Positions 5,373-8,944 of a stretch of 8,944 nucleotides of DNA are shown here, piece after piece. The stretch is taken from positions 1 to 8,944 of the forward strand of contig DAOVGZ010000038.1 in NCBI GenBank assembly GCA_030672115.1, written 5' to 3'. Position numbers and translations under genes: made by a program. The notes below the pieces were generated by a model, which was given only the letters and a program-made list of their open reading frames with translations, was not told where the DNA came from and did not search any database. How positions within the stretch are numbered: the stretch's first letter is position 1; every line of letters starts with the position of its first letter. This DNA comes from a bacterium (lineage in GTDB: Bacteria; Babelota; Babeliae; Babelales; Vermiphilaceae).

Positions 5373-6423
5373 ATAAAATATCGAAGTTTAAATCAGAAAA
5401 TTTGTTTTGTTTTGCTTTGTAGTTTCCAACAAATGCTATCATTGCGGCATTATCAGTGCAAAAACGAGGTGATGGAGTAAAAAATTTTAAATTTCTTTTT
5501 TTACAAAACTCAGAAATTCTATGGCGTAAATATTTATTGCAAGCTACACCACCAACCAAAGAAATAGAAGCAACATGAGGGTATAATTTATGAGCTTTTT
5601 GCAGTTGTTTTTCAAAAATATCTGTAATACAAACAAGTAAAGAACTTGCCACTTTTTGTTTTAGTTCTAGGTCGTCATTTTTTAAAAATGTTTTAGTTTT
5701 CATATCGTAAGCGCCACGATCTACTAAGTCGTATAGTACGGCTGTTTTGAGCCCTGAAAAACTAAAATTTAAACTTTTTAATTTTCCTCGAGGGTAAAAA
5801 AAGAAATCATTAAAGTTAACCTCGCGCGCAAGTTTTTCTATGTATGGTCCGCCGGGGTAAGGTAAATTAATTAATTTTGCAATTTTATCAAAGGCTTCAC
5901 CGGCTGCGTCATCAACAGTTTGGCCAATAATTTCATAGTTACCAAAATCATGCATTAGGTATAATGATGTATGCCCACCAGATGCTGTTAAGCAAATATG
6001 TTCAAAAGGAACGTTGTGTTCCAAACACGAAGAAAAAGCATGTGCTTCTAGATGGTTTACAGCAACTATTTTTTTCTTTTTTACTGCTGCAAGAGCTTTT
6101 GCAAAACAAACACCTACAAGTAAAGAGCCGGGAAGGCCCGGTTTGTGTGCAACTGCAATAACATCAACGTCATCAAGTGTGATGTTTGCTTTATTAAGAG
6201 CTTCTTGCATAACAGGATTAATTTTTTCCAGTTGGCTACGAGAAGCAATTTCTGGAACAACGCCACCAAATTTTTTGTGTAAATCTATTTGTGAAAAAGT
6301 TACATTTGATAAAATATTTTTTGATGGGTCAGTTGTATTTTCTTGTTCTTGATAAACAGCGACAGAAGTTTCATCGCACGATGTTTCTATTCCAAGAATT
6401 ATATTTTTATTATGAGAAATCAT
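5371..6423 (-). CDS. tsaD: tRNA N6-adenosine threonylcarbamoyltransferase TsaD
   Basis: TsaD transfers threonylcarbamoyl from threonylcarbamoyl-AMP to A37 of tRNAs reading ANN codons (t6A), working in the cytoplasm with TsaB and TsaE. The 350-aa product is of normal length. Motifs in order are GIETSCDET (11-19), FGGVVPEIASR (52-62), HLEAH (124-128) with both metal-binding histidines, ASGGHT (147-152), VDDAAGEAFDK (170-180), FSGLKTAV (222-229), GGVACN (291-296) and CTDNAAM (322-328) with the metal-ligand Asp. HLEAH replaces the commoner HLEGH, and HKPGLPG (93-99) replaces the more usual GPGL context. ATG 6423 is the only start that keeps the first motif, yet it has no clear Shine-Dalgarno site. 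The upstream exported-protein gene ends 27 bases before it, so translation may depend on that neighbour. TsaB and TsaE are not in the window. Confidence 0.96.
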   Translation of the reverse strand: MISHNKNIILGIETSCDETSVAVYQEQENTTDPSKNILSNVTFSQIDLHKKFGGVVPEIASRSQLEKINPVMQEALNKANITLDDVDVIAVAHKPGLPGSLLVGVCFAKALAAVKKKKIVAVNHLEAHAFSSCLEHNVPFEHICLTASGGHTSLYLMHDFGNYEIIGQTVDDAAGEAFDKIAKLINLPYPGGPYIEKLAREVNFNDFFFYPRGKLKSLNFSFSGLKTAVLYDLVDRGAYDMKTKTFLKNDDLELKQKVASSLLVCITDIFEKQLQKAHKLYPHVASISLVGGVACNKYLRHRISEFCKKRNLKFFTPSPRFCTDNAAMIAFVGNYKAKQNKFSDLNFDIL

Positions 6424-6450
6424 AGTTTTTTAAGTTTTTTATTGGGTGGT

Positions 6451-7173
6451 TTACACGTCAGTCATAGCAATAATGATTTTTTGTTTATCTTGGCGAGTAT
6501 GTATTTGAACATGTGAATGCAATGGATTGTGGTCAATCGATTCAAGTAAAAGTTCAATCGCATCATCGTGAAGTTTTTTTTCTGATCCAGCTAATGTGAG
6601 TATATCATTTTTGATTATAATTGTTGGAAGCTCAAAGCTGTTGTTGCCTTCAAGATTATCAACATATTCAGCATTGTATAATACAATAATAGTATCATCA
6701 GGAATTTTTCCTTCGGCAGAAAGTTTTTTTTCTTCTATATTCCAATGTCCTTTTTTTTCTTGTTTATTTTTTAAAGTTTCAGAAGGGGTTCGATATCTTT
6801 TAAAAGGAGCTTTTACCAGTTCAAGATCGTAAAATTTGTAAGATGAATTAGCCTTTGCTTTATAATAATTGACAGTATTATAATGGACAGTATTTTTTTT
6901 TGAAACCCATTGTAGGTCTTTTAGGTGAATGATGATAATAGAAAATGTTGTACAAGCTTTGTCTACAGGAAGTGTGAAATAGCTGCGCTTACTTTCTTCA
7001 TGTGCTTCGCAGGTGAAGTTGTTCCCACAGTAATAGATGCAGATTTGCGGTACAGATTTCATTGTCTTTGGAAATTGTATGGTGCAAGGTAAAACGGTGT
7101 GGGAAGAAAATAATTTATTGCTGAAAAAAAAGAGGAAAATTATTAGTGAGGTTTTTATTATTTTTTTATTCAT
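6451..7173 (-). CDS. Cysteine-containing exported protein of unknown function (240 aa)
   Basis: I do not recognise this family. An ATG at 7221 would add 16 residues before the signal peptide and has no ribosome site. ATG 7173 gives a textbook signal peptide (MNKKIIKTS, hydrophobic core to about 18, probable cleavage after LFSS at 24) and has AAGGA about 10 bases upstream, so I use it. The mature part has five cysteines clustered at 30, 45, 49, 55 and 74, compatible with disulfides outside the cytoplasm. It then alternates polar and hydrophobic residues, as in a beta-rich fold. Visible features are WNIEEKKL (144-151), GKIPDDTIIVLYNAEYVDNLE (155-175) and ELPTIIIKNDI (181-191). The C-terminus ends in a short beta-like run (KIIIAMTDV). 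It lies 27 bases before tsaD in the same direction and probably shares its transcript. Confidence 0.78.
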   Translation of the reverse strand: MNKKIIKTSLIIFLFFFSNKLFSSHTVLPCTIQFPKTMKSVPQICIYYCGNNFTCEAHEESKRSYFTLPVDKACTTFSIIIIHLKDLQWVSKKNTVHYNTVNYYKAKANSSYKFYDLELVKAPFKRYRTPSETLKNKQEKKGHWNIEEKKLSAEGKIPDDTIIVLYNAEYVDNLEGNNSFELPTIIIKNDILTLAGSEKKLHDDAIELLLESIDHNPLHSHVQIHTRQDKQKIIIAMTDV

Positions 7174-7210
7174 ACTTTTTTCATCCTTGCTCGTTATACG
7201 TTGACGGGCT

Positions 7211-7216
7211 ATTATA
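7211..7216 (-). promoter_or_regulatory. Perfect -10 box upstream of the exported-protein and tsaD operon
   Basis: Read on the minus strand this is TATAAT, with a start expected near 7204 and a leader of about 30 bases before ATG 7173. No good -35 box lies 16-18 bases further up; the nearest, TTACAT at 7242-7237, is 20 bases away. The same 80-base gap must also hold the promoter of the divergent gene at 7301. A TTGACG at 7201-7206 on the plus strand is a candidate -35 for it, but I see no clear -10 at normal spacing. Confidence 0.5.
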
Positions 7217-7300
7217 AGCATTTAGTATTTATATTTATGTAATGTTTAGCTTACTTCAACCTTATTCTTTTCGCAAAAAAAATGATTGTAAGGCAATAAT

Positions 7301-7852
7301 ATGATTTTTAGGGTGATGTTAAGATCTACCAAGAAGGTATTTACCTATTTTATTTCTTTGGGTGAAAAACTTATTTTAAAAGAGAGGTCTGCGCAAAAAT
7401 TAGCGCTATCTGTTTCTGTTGGTTTATTTATTGCTTTTTTACCTTTTCTTTTTACACATACGTTGATGGTTTTTGTTTTTTCATGGTTATTTTCTTTAAA
7501 TTTGCCGGCTGTTTTTGTCGGAGCAGTTGTAAATAATCCTTGGACGATTGTTCCTTGTCATATGGCTGGTTATTTTGTTGGAGAGTTTTTTTTGCGAACA
7601 GTGTGTCGTTTAGACCCAATGACATTAAATCCATCTTGGATGGTTTTTTTAAATGATCCAATAGAACGAGTTGCAGGAATCCAGGGAGTTTCATTTTGGT
7701 CTTTTATGATTGGCGGGCATTTGCTAGCCGTTGGCGTAAGTGTTATTATGTACCCTCTACTTAAAATGATTTTTAAGTATTTATGCATAAAAAAATATGG
7801 CGTAGTTAAAAATACAGTTATGACCAAATATGAAGATAGTAGCTCGAAATAA
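7301..7852 (+). CDS. DUF2062 family inner-membrane protein
   Basis: The 183-aa product matches the DUF2062 family, small membrane proteins of unknown biochemical role. The recognisable core is a hydrophobic hairpin (about 34-75) followed by the signature NNPWTIVPCHMAGYFVG (78-94). A central soluble loop (about 100-128) and a final membrane segment (about 131-157) follow, then a short basic/polar tail. Residues 10-33 are basic and amphipathic. ATG 7301 has AAGG at 7290-7293, 7 bases upstream; the in-frame ATG at 7316 has its AGGG only two bases away and is less likely. The gene is divergent from the exported-protein/tsaD operon, and smpB starts inside its 3' end. The family is often seen beside cell-envelope genes, so the pairing with smpB probably reflects shared transcription more than shared function. 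Confidence 0.85.
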   Translation: MIFRVMLRSTKKVFTYFISLGEKLILKERSAQKLALSVSVGLFIAFLPFLFTHTLMVFVFSWLFSLNLPAVFVGAVVNNPWTIVPCHMAGYFVGEFFLRTVCRLDPMTLNPSWMVFLNDPIERVAGIQGVSFWSFMIGGHLLAVGVSVIMYPLLKMIFKYLCIKKYGVVKNTVMTKYEDSSSK

Positions 7853-8294
7853 AAAAGCATTTCACGATTATGATATTTTAGAAAGGTTAGAAGCCGGGGT
7901 TGTTCTTACTGGCGATGAAGTTAAGTCTTTACGTGCTGGTAGAGCTTCTTTGATTGGTTCATTTGCAACGGTAAAACGAGGTGAACTGTTTTTAACCAAT
8001 TGCACCATAAATCTTTATACTCATGCATATGATAAAAAGGATGAATATACAGCAACGCGCAGTAGAAAATTGCTTCTTCATAAGCGTGAGCTTAACAAAC
8101 TTGTCGGTGATGTTTCTCAAAAAGGAATCACCATTGTTCCTCTCAAAATTTATTTCAATAAAAAAAATATAGCCAAGGTTGAACTTGGAATCTGTAAACA
8201 TAAAAAAGCTGCTGGAAAAAAACAAGCTCTTAAAGAACGAGATCTTAAGCGACAAACAGCACGCGAACTCAAAGATGTTTACAAATATAAATAA
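7830..8294 (+). CDS. smpB: SsrA-binding protein SmpB
   Basis: SmpB binds tmRNA and carries it into ribosomes stalled on truncated mRNA, where the tagged peptide is released and degraded. The 154-aa product has the normal length. It shows NKKAFHDYDI (7-16), the OB-fold signature GDEVKSLRAGRASL (28-41), RSRKLLLHKRELNKL (77-91) and KIYFNKK (106-112). The basic tail (KQALKERDLKRQTARELK, 131-148) enters the decoding site in place of mRNA. ATG 7830 overlaps the preceding DUF2062 gene by 23 bases in another frame and has no clear Shine-Dalgarno site, which points to translation coupled to that gene. The gene ends in tandem stops TAA-TAG. The tmRNA gene ssrA, often nearby in other genomes, was not found in this window. 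Confidence 0.96.
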   Translation: MKIVARNKKAFHDYDILERLEAGVVLTGDEVKSLRAGRASLIGSFATVKRGELFLTNCTINLYTHAYDKKDEYTATRSRKLLLHKRELNKLVGDVSQKGITIVPLKIYFNKKNIAKVELGICKHKKAAGKKQALKERDLKRQTARELKDVYKYK

Positions 8295-8412
8295 TAGTTT
8301 TTTAATAATCTAAATACCTCATAAAAAATGGTTTTTCATCTTTTAAAAATAATGAATTTAAAGTACGCTGGTCACGCGTTTTTTATTGTTTGTTATTTTT
8401 AAAAGGAAGATG

Positions 8413-8937
8413 ATGAAAAAACTTTTGTTTTATGGAATAATTTTTTGTTGTTTGGTTGCTCCTTTGCAAGCGGTAAAAAAAGAGTCGCGTCTGTTTGAGC
8501 AATTTAAAATGCATCTTCCTGACAGAGCAGTTGTAAAAATTGGGGGAATGAAAAAAATAAAAAATGTGTCGATTGTTGATGTTGAATGTGTAACCACTTT
8601 ATTACAAGAAAATAATAAATTTGAACCAAAAACAAAACCTTTTCATTGCTGTGTTGTTTCACCTTATTCTGTTGCGAAATTTATTTCTAAGGTTATGGAA
8701 GATAAAGACGCTCTCTTGAAACAAGAGAATGGAAAAAATGTTCTTAAGTATTTTTTTATAGCTGTTCATGAAAATGAAAAAAGTTTTCCAGAGCCAGATA
8801 AATCTTTGTATAAAGGCAGTGTAGTTGCTTATAAGATATGCAAAAAAATTAAAGAACATTTGGATGAATATGGTTTTGACGACGTTCCTAAAGTGAGTAC
8901 CCTTTTAAGAAAAATAAAAATGCAGAACATAAAATAA
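8413..8937 (+). CDS. Small exported protein of unknown function (174 aa)
   Basis: The family is not recognised. Two ATG codons stand in a row (8410 and 8413). AAGGA at 8403-8407 is 5 bases from the second and only 2 from the first, so I use 8413; an upstream TTG at 8386 has no support. Residues 1-20 are a clear signal peptide (MKKLL, hydrophobic core, APLQA with cleavage after Ala20). The mature protein of about 154 residues is Lys-rich, with four cysteines (59, 79, 80, 143), two of them adjacent. Visible segments are RAVVKIGGMKKIKNVSIVDV (38-57), FHCCVVSPYSVAKFISKV (77-94), KYFFIAVHENEKSFPEP (112-128) and an amphipathic helical end. There is no membrane segment after the signal peptide. It lies 118 bases after smpB in the same direction and ends 7 bases before the window edge. 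Confidence 0.78.
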   Translation: MKKLLFYGIIFCCLVAPLQAVKKESRLFEQFKMHLPDRAVVKIGGMKKIKNVSIVDVECVTTLLQENNKFEPKTKPFHCCVVSPYSVAKFISKVMEDKDALLKQENGKNVLKYFFIAVHENEKSFPEPDKSLYKGSVVAYKICKKIKEHLDEYGFDDVPKVSTLLRKIKMQNIK

Positions 8938-8944
8938 GTAAAAA

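Noticed and set aside
6014..6352. Plus-strand frame of 112 codons opposite tsaD
   Set aside because: It lies wholly antisense to a conserved gene, and its residue composition is what the complement of tsaD codons gives.
7174..7221. ATG 7221 as start of the exported protein before tsaD
   Set aside because: It adds 16 polar residues before the signal peptide, has no ribosome site and would overlap the TATAAT box.
7570..7860. Minus-strand frame of 96 codons opposite the DUF2062 gene
   Set aside because: It is antisense to the family signature region and has no ribosome site.
8365..8384. ACGC/GCGT hairpin followed by five T after smpB
   Set aside because: A 4-bp stem is too weak to call a terminator, although read-through into the next gene cannot be excluded.
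8386..8412. TTG 8386 and ATG 8410 as starts of the last gene
   Set aside because: TTG 8386 has no ribosome site. ATG 8410 is only 2 bases from AAGGA, whereas ATG 8413 has normal spacing.
8295..8412. tmRNA gene next to smpB
   Set aside because: No tRNA-like acceptor ends, tag-coding frame or GC-rich stems are visible in this AT-rich gap.
1..8944. CRISPR arrays, insertion sequences, phage genes, tRNA or rRNA
   Set aside because: No regularly spaced repeats, transposase motifs, terminal inverted repeats with target duplications, or structural RNA signatures were found.

Overview
The window is AT-rich (by eye about one third G+C) and comes from a bacterium. It uses the standard stop codons (all complete genes end in TAA), ordinary Shine-Dalgarno sites and sigma70-like promoters. 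It mixes conserved housekeeping genes (rpmA, secF, rho, tsaD, smpB) with unrecognised small proteins that each begin with a Sec-type signal peptide. Together with the base composition this suggests a reduced-genome, host-associated Gram-negative-like bacterium. My best guess is Candidatus Dependentiae (TM6/Babeliae), but that is inference from style and gene content, not from a diagnostic marker.

Left part (1-1882, minus strand): the first 49 bases hold the start of an exported-protein gene that runs off the left edge. It has its own extended -10 promoter and lies just past a strong hairpin terminator at 124-163. That terminator ends a probable three-gene operon, read right to left: a 233-aa, a 177-aa and a 116-aa exported protein. 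The first two are tandem paralogues. Their signal-peptide-plus-leader DNA is a 125-bp near-perfect duplication, while their mature regions have diverged strongly.

Middle (1883-5372): a roughly 350-bp gene-free divergent region holds the rpmA promoter. It is followed on the plus strand by rpmA (ribosomal protein L27), secF (Sec translocon accessory subunit) and rho (termination factor with a long basic N-terminal extension). rplU and secD, the usual partners of rpmA and secF, are absent here. The leader of rho contains a possible 14-codon upstream ORF overlapping the rho start. It also has a CTCCTTTT segment that can pair with either the uORF or the rho ribosome-binding site.

Right part (5310-8944): a 27-bp perfect inverted repeat separates the convergent rho and tsaD genes and serves both. 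tsaD (t6A tRNA modification) lies behind a cysteine-containing exported protein, probably in one transcript. Divergently, on the plus strand, are a DUF2062 membrane protein, smpB (trans-translation, overlapping the previous gene by 23 bases) and another small exported protein of unknown function. No tRNA, rRNA, tmRNA, CRISPR array, insertion sequence or phage gene was seen. The novelty lies in the exported-protein family with its conserved leader cassette and in the rho leader.
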